Shown here in pieces: positions 27,144-35,250 of a stretch of DNA of 59,790 nt. Below the pieces are notes generated by a model. The model did not search any database and was not told the DNA's origin. It worked only from the letters and a program-made list of their open reading frames with translations. Both the position numbers and the translations under genes were made by a program. Source of the stretch: Chloroflexota bacterium (GTDB lineage Bacteria > Chloroflexota > UBA11872 > UBA12225); the NCBI GenBank assembly GCA_947446285.1, contig CANFGH010000006.1, forward strand, positions 1 through 59,790. Reading direction: 5' to 3'. Positions within the stretch are counted from its first letter, which is position 1; each line of letters begins with the position of its first letter.

Positions 27144-28081
27144 GCTGGTTTCCCCCGAGCCGCCTCTCCGGAGTGATCTCCGCTTCGCGTGCCTGTCGCC
27201 CCGGGTGCCAAGACGGTTCCGCTCATCTCACGCACTTTGACACCGATGTCTGGTGCACGTACCAGGGCTTCGCCGACGAGGATGGCGTGGGCACCGGCGG
27301 CGCGAACCCGATCCACGGTGGCACGGTCGTGAAGTCCACTCTCACTGACGATCACGGGGCCGTGGGTGCCTCGTGGGAGGTGCAGGGCCACACGTTCGGT
27401 TGCGTCGAGCGTGGTGATGAAGGTGCGGAGGTCACGGTTGTTGATGCCGATCACCGCGGCGTTGACAGAAAGCGCGACGGCGGCTTCGGCCTCATCGTGC
27501 ACCTCTACCAGAATTTCCAGTCCTGCGGAACGGGCAACGCCAAGAAGGTGGGCAAGACGTTCTCGGGCAACCTCGAGGTCTGGATTGCCGAATTCGAGAG
27601 GTTGGTCAAGTTCATCGGCGTTGCCGGGAGTTGCGAGAGGCGACGCGAGGGCCGCGACGATCAAGAGGGCGGCGTCAGCACCGGCGGCGCGCGCTTCCCA
27701 CAGTTGGTAGTCAGTGAACAGGAAGTCCTTGCGCAAAACCGGGATGGAGACGGCCTGGCTGACTGCACTGAGGTCTTCCAGGCTGCCCCCGAAGAAGTGC
27801 CCGTCGGTCAGGGTGGAAATCGCACTCGCGCCATTCGCCTGGTAGGTCAGGGCAAGCACGACCGGGTCTGGCACCTCGGCCATCGCTCCGGCGGACGGTG
27901 ACCGGCGCTTTATTTCCGCGATCAGTCGCGCAGGGGTGTCGGCGGGGGCGCGGAGATTGGCGCCGAAAGGCCGTGGGGTCGGCTGGCGCAATGCCTCGGA
28001 GCGGACCGAATCGAGGGAGCGCCGGCGCATCGACGCGGCGACTTCGAGGCGCTTATGGGCGAGGATGTCATCAAGGATCAT
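27140..28081 (-). CDS. trpC: Indole-3-glycerol phosphate synthase
   Basis: Closes the indole ring, the fourth step of the Trp branch. 313 residues from ATG 28081 (MILDDILAHKRLEVA), the start used by homologues; a TTG at 28102 would add seven residues. Signatures: LIAEIKRRSPSAG (catalytic Lys), VLRKDFLFTDYQ, LVEVHDEAE, IGINNRDLRTF and VSESGLHDRATV. The C-terminus carries a short extension, GATGTRSGDHSG. It is separated from trpD by about 25 bases and overlaps trpF. Confidence 0.95.
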   Translation of the reverse strand: MILDDILAHKRLEVAASMRRRSLDSVRSEALRQPTPRPFGANLRAPADTPARLIAEIKRRSPSAGAMAEVPDPVVLALTYQANGASAISTLTDGHFFGGSLEDLSAVSQAVSIPVLRKDFLFTDYQLWEARAAGADAALLIVAALASPLATPGNADELDQPLEFGNPDLEVARERLAHLLGVARSAGLEILVEVHDEAEAAVALSVNAAVIGINNRDLRTFITTLDATERVALHLPRGTHGPVIVSESGLHDRATVDRVRAAGAHAILVGEALVRAPDIGVKVREMSGTVLAPGATGTRSGDHSGEAARGKPA

Positions 28082-28105
28082 CGTCTTGCTACTTTCCCGC
28101 AAATC

Positions 28106-29140
28106 TCAGGCGAGGGCCTGGCTGACGCGGATGAGGGTCTCCAAGCGTTGACGCGCTGCTCCTGACGCGATCAGGTCGCGTGCACGTGCGACGCCGTCTG
28201 CGAGCGACGTGACCCTTCCTGAGGCGACGAGTGCGGCGGCGGCATTGAGGCATACGATGTCGTGACGCGCGCGCGACGCATCGTCCACCGCGGGCGTGCT
28301 AAACAGCGCGGTGATCAGTTGGGCATTCTCAGGTGCCGTCCCGCCAGCGATGGCCGAACGTGGCGCCGTCGCGATGTCGTGGTCGGAGGGATGGATTGAG
28401 TAGGTTGACGATGTTGCGCCGTCGACGTCGTGAACGACTGTCGCGCCGCTGATGCTGATCTCATCAAGATTTCCGTCACCGTGAACGACCAGGGTCCGCA
28501 CGGCGCCGAGGATGATGAGTGCGCCGGCGATCACTGGCATGACCGTCGGTGACGCGACACCGATGACTTGCCTCGTCGCACCCGCGGGGTTCGTGAGTGG
28601 ACCCAAGATATTGAAAATGGTGCGGATGCCGAGTTCGCGGCGCAACGGCGCCGCGAACTTCATTGCGGGGTGGTAGGCGGGGGCGAACATGAAGGCCAGA
28701 CCGGCTTGATCGATGCATCGGGAGACAGCATCGGGTCCGAGGGAGATCGAGACACCCAAGGCTTCTAGGACGTCCGCTGATCCACATTTGCTGGTCATGC
28801 CTCGGTTGCCATGCTTGGCGACGGGAACTCCGGCCGCGGCGACCACGAAAGCCGATGCCGTTGAGACATTGAAACTGCCGCTGGCATCGCCTCCGGTGCC
28901 ACAGGTGTCGACGAGCTCGCCTTGGCGGTCAGAGGTGACGCGAACGGCTTTCTCGCGCATTACCTGTGCCATGCCGGCCAGTTCGGCGGATGTTTCGCCT
29001 TTTAAGCGCAATGCCGTCACGAACGCACCGAACTGGGCGGGCGACGCGCGATCCTCCATGATGTCCGCCATCACGGCGGTGGCTTCGGCGACGGTAAGGT
29101 CATGTCCATCGACAACCTTGGCGAGAGCTTCGACGATCAT
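28106..29140 (-). CDS. trpD: Anthranilate phosphoribosyltransferase
   Basis: Attaches phosphoribose from PRPP to anthranilate. 344 residues. PRPP-binding DTCGTGGDASGSFNVST is intact near residue 80, with KHGNRGMTSKCGSADVLEALG, RRELGIRTIFNILGPLTNP and VHGDGNLDEIS following. GGAGGAAAA precedes the ATG. It is a stand-alone TrpD, not fused to TrpG, and sits 85 bases downstream of trpG in the operon. Confidence 0.96.
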   Translation of the reverse strand: MIVEALAKVVDGHDLTVAEATAVMADIMEDRASPAQFGAFVTALRLKGETSAELAGMAQVMREKAVRVTSDRQGELVDTCGTGGDASGSFNVSTASAFVVAAAGVPVAKHGNRGMTSKCGSADVLEALGVSISLGPDAVSRCIDQAGLAFMFAPAYHPAMKFAAPLRRELGIRTIFNILGPLTNPAGATRQVIGVASPTVMPVIAGALIILGAVRTLVVHGDGNLDEISISGATVVHDVDGATSSTYSIHPSDHDIATAPRSAIAGGTAPENAQLITALFSTPAVDDASRARHDIVCLNAAAALVASGRVTSLADGVARARDLIASGAARQRLETLIRVSQALA

Positions 29141-29225
29141 CTTGGTAGTTTTCCTCCGACTTCCTCGAGACGCGGAACGCGCCCCCTACCCCATTGCGAC
29201 GGCCGTGCGCACTGTGGCCACATCA

Positions 29226-29837
29226 TCAGGAGGCAGTCCCCGGTCGGCGTTCATGCGACGCGTTCCAGGCGTCGGCAAGATTGAGGAAGTTCCTGAGAAG
29301 GTCCTTTCCCGACTCGGTCTTGATGGACTCGGGGTGGAACTGCACGCCTTCGATCGGATGAACGCGGTGGCGGAGTCCCATGATGAGCCCGGTGTCCGTC
29401 TGTGCGGTCGGGACAAGAGTGTCTGGCAGGCCCTGCCGATCCACGATCAGTGAGTGGTAGCGGATAGCTTGGAAGTCCTGGGGCAGGCCCGCGAAGACGC
29501 CGTGGCCATCGTGATGGATGCGCGAGGTCTTGCCGTGGACGATTTCTGGCGCGCGGATGACCCGGCCCCCAAATGCTTCACCCATCGACTGGTGACCCAG
29601 GCACACACCCAACGTCGGGATCAGTGGTCCGAGGGTGCGGATGATCTCGACGGAAATGCCTGCTTCTCCAGGCGTGCACGGACCAGGAGACACGACGATC
29701 GCGCTAGGTGCCATTTCCCGCACATGCTCGATGGTGACGGCATCGTTGCGGAAGATCTCCAGCTCGGCGCCGAGTTCGGCCAAGTACTGGGCGAGGTTAT
29801 ATGTGAACGAGTCGTAGTTGTCGATCATCACGATCAT
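29226..29837 (-). CDS. trpG: Anthranilate synthase glutamine amidotransferase component
   Basis: Supplies ammonia to TrpE from glutamine. 203 residues of class I amidotransferase: SPGPCTPGEAG (oxyanion strand), GVCLGHQSMGEAFGG with the nucleophilic Cys, RYHSL, and GVQFHPES with the catalytic His and Glu. The ATG overlaps the trpE stop by four bases (ATGA), consistent with equimolar synthesis of the two subunits. It may also serve p-aminobenzoate synthesis, as in some bacteria with a single amidotransferase. Confidence 0.95.
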   Translation of the reverse strand: MIVMIDNYDSFTYNLAQYLAELGAELEIFRNDAVTIEHVREMAPSAIVVSPGPCTPGEAGISVEIIRTLGPLIPTLGVCLGHQSMGEAFGGRVIRAPEIVHGKTSRIHHDGHGVFAGLPQDFQAIRYHSLIVDRQGLPDTLVPTAQTDTGLIMGLRHRVHPIEGVQFHPESIKTESGKDLLRNFLNLADAWNASHERRPGTAS

Positions 29838-31456
29838 CGGTGGTTCCTCTCCCCGATTGACCCCTCGCCATCATGGCCCGCACCTGCAAAGGCATCACTA
29901 TCGGTAATGGTGTCGGCCTCGACGGTCTCGGCGAGGTCAAGGGCGCGCAACAGGGCAGCAGCCTTGTTGAGGGTCTCCTGGAACTCAGCCTCCGGTGAAG
30001 AGTCGTAGACGACACCTCCGCCGGCTTGCACGTGGGCAGCACCGTCCTTGATGACGAGAGTCCGGATCGTGATGGCGGTGTCCAGGTTGCCATCGAACGA
30101 GAAATAGCCGACTGCGCCCGCGTACGTGCCACGTCGGCAGGGTTCCATTTCGGCGATGATCTCCATCGCGCGGATTTTCGGGGCGCCAGAGACGGTTCCG
30201 GCGGGGAAGCACGAACGCAGCGCATCGAAGGCATCCGCGCCGTCCTTCAGGCGACCCTCGACCTGACTGACAATATGCATGACGTGCGAATACCGTTCGA
30301 CGATCATGAGATCGGTCACCTGCACGGATCCGGGCTTTGCGACGCGTCCGACATCGTTCCGTCCTAGATCGACGAGCATGATGTGTTCGGCGCGTTCTTT
30401 CTCGTCAGCGAGGAGGTCGGCGGCGTTCGCGTCGTCGGCCTCGGGGTCTGCGCCACGCGGACGGGTCCCAGCAATTGGCCGGGTGCGGATCACACCGTCC
30501 TCGACCTGGACAAGCATCTCGGGAGATGCCCCGGCAATTTGCATGTCGTCGAGATTCAGGTAGTACATGTACGGCGAAGGATTGACGGCCCGAAGCGCAC
30601 GGTAGATCGTAAATGGCCGGGCAGCCACTTCCCGACTGAGCCGTTGGCTGGGAACGACCTGGATGATGTCACCCCTTGCCACGTACTCGCGTGCCTTGCG
30701 CACTGCATCCTGGTAGGCGTTCCGGGTGAAGGTGCTAGCGACGTTTGCCGGGACGTCGTCGACACGCCCGCGAGGGACGGTCAGCGGGGCGCGTCCGGGG
30801 GTCAGTGTTCCCGGAGACCCGAGGCGCTTGCTGATGGCCTCGATCCGGTGCAGGGCGTCGCGGTAGGCCTCGTCGACGTCGCCGCCGTGTGCGGACAGGT
30901 CGGCGTGGGCGAGGACACGCATGCGGTGCTTGACGTGATCGAAGACGACCAGCGTGTCCGTAAGCATCATGACCGCATCCGGGAGTTGGAGGTCGTCACG
31001 CGCGGGGACAGGCAGGTTCTCGAAGTAGCGGGCGCATTCGTACGCGAGGTAGCCAACAACACCACCGACAAACCGTGGCATGTCTGGCAGGGCGACGGGT
31101 TTGTATGGCGCGATCAGGTCCCTGATGAAGGCAAGGGGGTCACTGAATGGTTCGGTTCTTGTCGGACACCCGGCGGCGTGGATGGTTGCGATCCCGTCAC
31201 GGAGGCGAGCGACGATGCGTGGTTCAGTGCCGATGAATGAGTAGCGCGCCAGGCGTTCGCCACCCTCCACGCTTTCAAGCAGAAAACTGTACGGACCGGT
31301 GGTTACCTTGTCGTACACCGAGACGGGGGTCTCCATGTCCGCGAGGAAATCGCGATACACAGGGATCAGGTTTCCGTGACGCGCGAGTTCCCGGGCGTCC
31401 TCGAGTGTTGGCGTGATGCCGGAGGCACTTGTTCGAGGCTGCAGCAGAACGGTCAT
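29834..31456 (-). CDS. trpE: Anthranilate synthase component I
   Basis: Converts chorismate to anthranilate with ammonia from TrpG. 540 residues. The N-terminal Trp-binding element SFLLES is present at about 57-62, so feedback inhibition by tryptophan is expected. The chorismate-binding domain shows RDIIQVVPSQR-like sequence, AGTRPRG, DEKERAEHIMLVDLGRNDVGR, AGTVSGAPKIRAMEII and GAVGYFSFDG. The C-terminus has about 25 extra acidic residues. First gene of the trp operon; its leader contains a T-box riboswitch ending 85 bases upstream. Confidence 0.96.
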   Translation of the reverse strand: MTVLLQPRTSASGITPTLEDARELARHGNLIPVYRDFLADMETPVSVYDKVTTGPYSFLLESVEGGERLARYSFIGTEPRIVARLRDGIATIHAAGCPTRTEPFSDPLAFIRDLIAPYKPVALPDMPRFVGGVVGYLAYECARYFENLPVPARDDLQLPDAVMMLTDTLVVFDHVKHRMRVLAHADLSAHGGDVDEAYRDALHRIEAISKRLGSPGTLTPGRAPLTVPRGRVDDVPANVASTFTRNAYQDAVRKAREYVARGDIIQVVPSQRLSREVAARPFTIYRALRAVNPSPYMYYLNLDDMQIAGASPEMLVQVEDGVIRTRPIAGTRPRGADPEADDANAADLLADEKERAEHIMLVDLGRNDVGRVAKPGSVQVTDLMIVERYSHVMHIVSQVEGRLKDGADAFDALRSCFPAGTVSGAPKIRAMEIIAEMEPCRRGTYAGAVGYFSFDGNLDTAITIRTLVIKDGAAHVQAGGGVVYDSSPEAEFQETLNKAAALLRALDLAETVEADTITDSDAFAGAGHDGEGSIGERNHR

Positions 31457-31540
31457 GGCCGCACCCCGGTGCGGAGTTCCTGAAGCAGGACTGTCTGGGT
31501 GGCTTCCATCACGTGCACTCTCCGGTCGTCAGTGGGCAAC

Positions 31541-31573
31541 AAAAAACCTCGCGTCCCCTGGGGACGAGAGGTT
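31541..31573 (-). terminator. T-box terminator
   Basis: On the minus strand AACCTCTCGTCCCC pairs with GGGGACGCGAGGTT (one mismatch), followed by a run of T (plus-strand A 31541-31546). The 5' arm lies just after the T-box core, as expected for a structure that competes with the antiterminator. Confidence 0.88.
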
Positions 31574-31836
31574 GCTTCCAACGACCCGCGGTGCCACCCC
31601 GCTTAGTGTCACTCATGTACCCCGCACCCGGAAGCGCGCGATGGACCGGTGTCACTCGCTCTTGCCAAACACAGGTGAACGGTTTCGAGAAACCCGCACA
31701 GATGCCTGCCACCTGGATAACGGGTGTGGTTCCCGGATTGGCTACTCACCGCGTGACTACCACGCAGGTTCACCGTTCAGCTCACCGGTCCATTCCGTCG
31801 CGCGAACCCCGACAGGCTTTCACCGTTGCCTGTCTC
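31541..31836 (-). promoter_or_regulatory. T-box riboswitch (tRNA-Trp) controlling the trp operon
   Basis: Reading the minus strand, the T-box core TGGCACCGCGG is at 31596-31586 and is followed by a strong intrinsic terminator. Stem I is closed by GGACCGGTG (31791-31783) pairing perfectly with CACCGGTCC (31651-31643), and inner pairings such as GGTGAAC/GTTCACC lie within. The contact bases UGGC would pair with a GCCA acceptor end, matching the G discriminator of bacterial tRNA-Trp. A TGG triplet at 31667-31665, on the 3' side of stem I near its base, is the best specifier candidate. Uncharged tRNA-Trp would stabilise the antiterminator. An additional hairpin ACAGGC/GCCTGT lies at the 5' end. 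Confidence 0.9.
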
Positions 31837-31927
31837 TCTGGGGAGGTGCGTCCTGCGACGTACTTGTCCTGATCGTTGCTGGTCACTATGGCGTCCCGGC
31901 GCATGGCGACGAGACGAAACTGAAACG

Positions 31928-31957
31928 AGTATGGGGTCGGGCAATCCGAACTGTCAA
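31928..31957 (-). promoter_or_regulatory. Probable trp operon promoter
   Basis: Minus-strand TTGACA (31957-31952), 18-base spacer, CATACT (31933-31928). Transcription from about 31921 gives a 380-base leader to the T-box terminator. The -35 is perfect and the -10 matches four of six. Confidence 0.55.
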
Positions 31958-32031
31958 GCGATGCGCACGCCGCTGGGTCGAGGTGCACCGCGCACACTCG
32001 CCCTCTCCGGTGCGTGTTCGTTGAGACCGTC

Positions 32032-33444
32032 ATGGTGACCGACGGTCCTCCCGAACGGGACACATCACAGCGCGTGCGCCCGCCTGCGAAGGGAAGTCGG
32101 ACACTCGCCGTCCTCCGGGGAGAGGCACCGGACGGCGCGCCCCACCGGACGCCTGCGTTTCCGGCATCGGATCGAATGGCGCTGCAACCCACGGGAGATG
32201 AGTGGGAGAAGCGCCCCCACCCCCGGCGGGAGGCGGGCCCGAACCTTGCGGTGCGTAGCCTGCGCGTAGTCATCGGTTCACTGGCCTTGATCGTCTTCCT
32301 GTTCGGGGTCTGGGTCACTTCTCCTGCTTTCGGGATCCCGACACGTAGCTCCATGCCGGATGAACCAGTCTTTGAAGCGTGCGAAGGGGTGATCGAAACA
32401 TCGGTACAGAATCCACCCGGACTACCTGGAGGATCGCGCCACACGATCCGCGTTATCACCGGTTCGCAATCCGGGCGCGTGGCGATGGTCACCCTCGGCG
32501 CGCCAAGCATCGTTGTTCGGGCGGGCACCGTCCCCGTGTACGCGCCTGGCGACCGGGTTGTCCTCCAGTACCGCTCGACCCTGCCGGATCGCGCTGGTGC
32601 GCTGAACGGTTCACCGGGTATTGCAAACGGGGATGCCGTCGATGCGCAGAGTGAAAGTTTCCAGATCACTGACCGCGTCCGCCGTCCGTGGCTCTACGCC
32701 GGGATTGGGCTGATTGCGGTGGCATCCGCGGCCGTGGCCGGATGGCGAGGCCTGCGCGCGATGGTCGGGCTTGGCGCCGCGGCGTGGATTATCTGGTGGT
32801 TTGTCGTTGCCCGTCTGCTTGCAGGCCAGTCGCCGGTTCCCGTGGCGATCGTGGGTTGTGCCCTCATCGCCGTGACTGCACTTGTCCTGACCCATGGGTT
32901 CACGCGCGAGGCTGGGGTGCCGCTGGCCGGCATGGCGGTAAGCCTTGCGGTCGCAGGCGTCGTGTCAGTGGTTGCGGTCCGGTCTGCCAGCCTATCTGGG
33001 CTTGGTTCAAATGAGGAGATCCATCTCGTCCACGCAGCGCTTCGGGGGGAGATCGACACCCAGGGACTGCTCCTGGCCGGGATGTTGCTCGGGGCGGTCG
33101 GAGGGCTCATCGATGTCACTGTCGCGCAGACCGCGGCCGTGTTCGAATTCGCGGCCACGTCACCGCTCATGTCGCGCGCGGAATTGTTCTGGCGCGGGAT
33201 GAGTGTTGGACGGGCGCATGTGGTCGCGGCGGTTCACACCCTCGTACTGGCTTATGCCGGGGCGTCATTGCCAATCCTGCTGCTGTTCGCCCTCTATGCC
33301 GCCGACCTGGGCGACATCTGGAACCGCGAACTAATCGCCGCCGAGCTGCTTCGGGCCGTTACCGGAATCGTCAGCTTGAGTATCGCAATGCCGCTCACGA
33401 CCTGGATCGCTGCCCGAGCGGTGCCCCGGTTGGGCAGTGCGTGA
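32032..33444 (+). CDS. YibE/F-family multispanning membrane protein
   Basis: About 470 residues. A hydrophilic N-terminal tail of about 80 residues is followed by a first transmembrane helix (VVIGSLALIVFLFGVWV), an extracytoplasmic beta-type domain of about 120 residues, then six to eight further transmembrane segments. NEEIHL, GMLLGAVGGLIDVTVAQ and SVGRAHVVAAVHTLVLAYAGASLP are YibE/F signatures. Family function is poorly defined; a transport role has been suggested. The start is uncertain: ATG 32032 was taken, GTG 32014 or ATG 32176 are possible, none with a good ribosome-binding site. It is divergent from the trp operon and its 5' end lies close to the trp promoter. Confidence 0.75.
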   Translation: MVTDGPPERDTSQRVRPPAKGSRTLAVLRGEAPDGAPHRTPAFPASDRMALQPTGDEWEKRPHPRREAGPNLAVRSLRVVIGSLALIVFLFGVWVTSPAFGIPTRSSMPDEPVFEACEGVIETSVQNPPGLPGGSRHTIRVITGSQSGRVAMVTLGAPSIVVRAGTVPVYAPGDRVVLQYRSTLPDRAGALNGSPGIANGDAVDAQSESFQITDRVRRPWLYAGIGLIAVASAAVAGWRGLRAMVGLGAAAWIIWWFVVARLLAGQSPVPVAIVGCALIAVTALVLTHGFTREAGVPLAGMAVSLAVAGVVSVVAVRSASLSGLGSNEEIHLVHAALRGEIDTQGLLLAGMLLGAVGGLIDVTVAQTAAVFEFAATSPLMSRAELFWRGMSVGRAHVVAAVHTLVLAYAGASLPILLLFALYAADLGDIWNRELIAAELLRAVTGIVSLSIAMPLTTWIAARAVPRLGSA

Positions 33445-33474
33445 TCGGTCGCCTCGGACCGACACCCAGCTCGC

Positions 33475-33783
33475 TCAGGATTTCGCGGCGACATCGCCCT
33501 CAGCGTTAGGTACCGAAGGAGTCTGAGCCGGGGCTTTTGGTGTGCGATCAAGTGGCGGCGCGACCGGTGCCGGTTCGTCCTCGTCGTTGACAAGGCGGTA
33601 CAGGGCATACCCGGCGATGCCGAGCGTGGCAAACGTCAGAAGTCGTCCGATTCCGAAAAAGGAAAGGATGCTCCAAACGATTCGGAAGGGCAGGGCTACG
33701 ATCCAAAGGGCCAAGCCGACCATCCAGACGATAAGCCTGAACGGCAAAGAGACAATCCACAGGAGACCATTCAACACGAACAT
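33475..33783 (-). CDS. Small two-helix membrane protein
   Basis: 102 residues from ATG 33783, unrecognised. One long or two short hydrophobic stretches, WIVSLPFRLIVWMVGLALWI and IVWSILSFFGIGRLLTFATL, contain the repeated unit IVxLPFRxIVW. They are followed by ALYRLVNDEDEPAP and a Pro/Ala-rich tail. The open frame extends upstream to 33996 but that part has no protein-like features. No Shine-Dalgarno; TACACT ends seven bases before the ATG, suggesting leaderless transcription. It converges on the YibE/F gene with a 30-base gap. Confidence 0.55.
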   Translation of the reverse strand: MFVLNGLLWIVSLPFRLIVWMVGLALWIVALPFRIVWSILSFFGIGRLLTFATLGIAGYALYRLVNDEDEPAPVAPPLDRTPKAPAQTPSVPNAEGDVAAKS

Positions 33784-33913
33784 CGCAGAGAGTGTAGCGC
33801 GTCCGTCAGTCGGTGAGACCTGTGTGCGGAACTGCTGGGTATCGTCCCAGTGGCGATTATCCGTTTTCCCCAGTGCCAGGCTTCGCCTTGGATCTTCCGC
33901 AATCAATAGGTGG

Positions 33914-34663
33914 TCAGGACGTGAGTGGGATCTTGTTTGCGAATACGTAGCCGCTGCCATGACGGGACACGATGAGTATTGGGGCAGCCGGATCATTCTC
34001 GACTTTCTGTCTCAATCGCCGGACATAGATTTTTACATATGGCCCAAGTCTCGCACCGTCAGTGGCCCACTGGTGGGTGATAAGGTCGTTGTGTGGCGCG
34101 ATCCGCCCGCGGTTCGCGGCCAGATATGAAAGTAATCGGAACTCTATAACACTCAGACGAATAGCTGTTCTACAGCGAGTGAACATGCGTGCGTCAAGAT
34201 CAATTGGCAGGCCATTGGTGTCAATATGCACTCGTTGCCATTTCTCATTGTACCGCTGGACCCGTCGCAATTGCGCGCTGACCCGTGCGATGAGTTCGCT
34301 AAGGTTGAATGGCTTGGTGCCATAGTCATCAGCGCCCGCATCGAGACCTTGGACGATTTCGGTCTCGTTACGAAGGGCGAAAAGCATGATGATCGGCACA
34401 TCGGAGATGTCGCGGATGCGCGCGCAGACCTCGTAGCCGTCCATTTCCGGCATAAGGACGTCGAGAATGACCGCGTCGGTGTTGCTTTCGAGGAACATCG
34501 TAATCGCCGAAGCACTGGATGTCGCGACAAGGGTCGCGAACCCGCCGGTTTAGAGGGCATCGGCAACCATCCGCGCGTGTGAGGCGGTGTCGTCCACAAG
34601 CAGCCCAACGGGCCGGGGCTTATCGACTGATCCCATTACGCGCGCGCCAGGACGCCGACCCAT
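33914..34663 (-). pseudogene. OmpR-family response regulator, interrupted by an in-frame stop
   Basis: From ATG 34663 the frame encodes the receiver start RPVGLLVDDTASHARMVADAL with its acidic pair, then TAA at 34552-34550. It resumes without shift as TGGFATLVATSSASA. The rest is a complete receiver plus winged helix: the phosphoacceptor Asp is in AVILDVLMPEMDG, the conserved Lys is in GTKPF, and the C-terminal DNA-binding domain ends HGSGYVFANK. The portion after the stop can start at ATG 34498 (194 residues) but then lacks strand 1 and the Mg-binding aspartates. Composition is AT-richer than neighbours, and no histidine kinase gene is adjacent. Readthrough or sequencing error are alternatives. 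Confidence 0.78.
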
Positions 34664-34692
34664 CTCGGTTTCTCCCGAAGATCGGTCAGCGG

Positions 34693-35235
34693 TCATGCAG
34701 TAGATGCGATGGGTGCAGTCTCTACCTCGACGGGTGCTTCAGGTCGCACATAGTCGCGTCGGCCCCGGATCAGGCCTCGCAGGCTCAGCAAGTGTGATAG
34801 CCACCACACGATTACCTCGACCTTGATAGCGCCTTCCGTAAGCACGCCTGGAACGCCTCCCCAACCTTCCTGAAGTCCCATTGCGTGGCTGGCGGGAATG
34901 ATGACCCACTGCCAGATCACGAGTGATGCTGGCGCGAAAATCAGGACCGCCCAACTGCTCCACGAAGAGAGCGTGAACGCATCATCCCAAGATGCCTGGC
35001 CGAGAAGGATTGCAAGGCGCGTGGTGTACGCAAGCCAGCAACCGATTCCCGCGACCACGGCAAAAAACAGGAGGCCGAGGGGTGGCACGAGGGCGCGGAA
35101 CGTGTCCTGGCCCGAGTAGAGGAAGATGGCCCAGTAAAGGACCGTAGTCATCAGGAACAGGGCCGCCCACAGGCCGTGGTACATCAAGGTGTAGGTAAGG
35201 GGCTTCGGCACCTGATCGTTCGAGAGAGATGGCAT
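34693..35235 (-). CDS. Four-helix integral membrane protein of unknown function
   Basis: 180 residues with four predicted transmembrane segments at about 14-40, 49-78, 88-115 and 132-155. No recognised domain. It begins only 15 bases after the stop codon of the upstream glycosyltransferase on the same strand, so the two are probably cotranscribed. That hints at a membrane role in glycan or glycolipid export or assembly, but the sequence itself shows no transporter or polymerase motif. Confidence 0.65.
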   Translation of the reverse strand: MPSLSNDQVPKPLTYTLMYHGLWAALFLMTTVLYWAIFLYSGQDTFRALVPPLGLLFFAVVAGIGCWLAYTTRLAILLGQASWDDAFTLSSWSSWAVLIFAPASLVIWQWVIIPASHAMGLQEGWGGVPGVLTEGAIKVEVIVWWLSHLLSLRGLIRGRRDYVRPEAPVEVETAPIASTA

Positions 35236-35250
35236 GTCAGTTGAGTAAGT

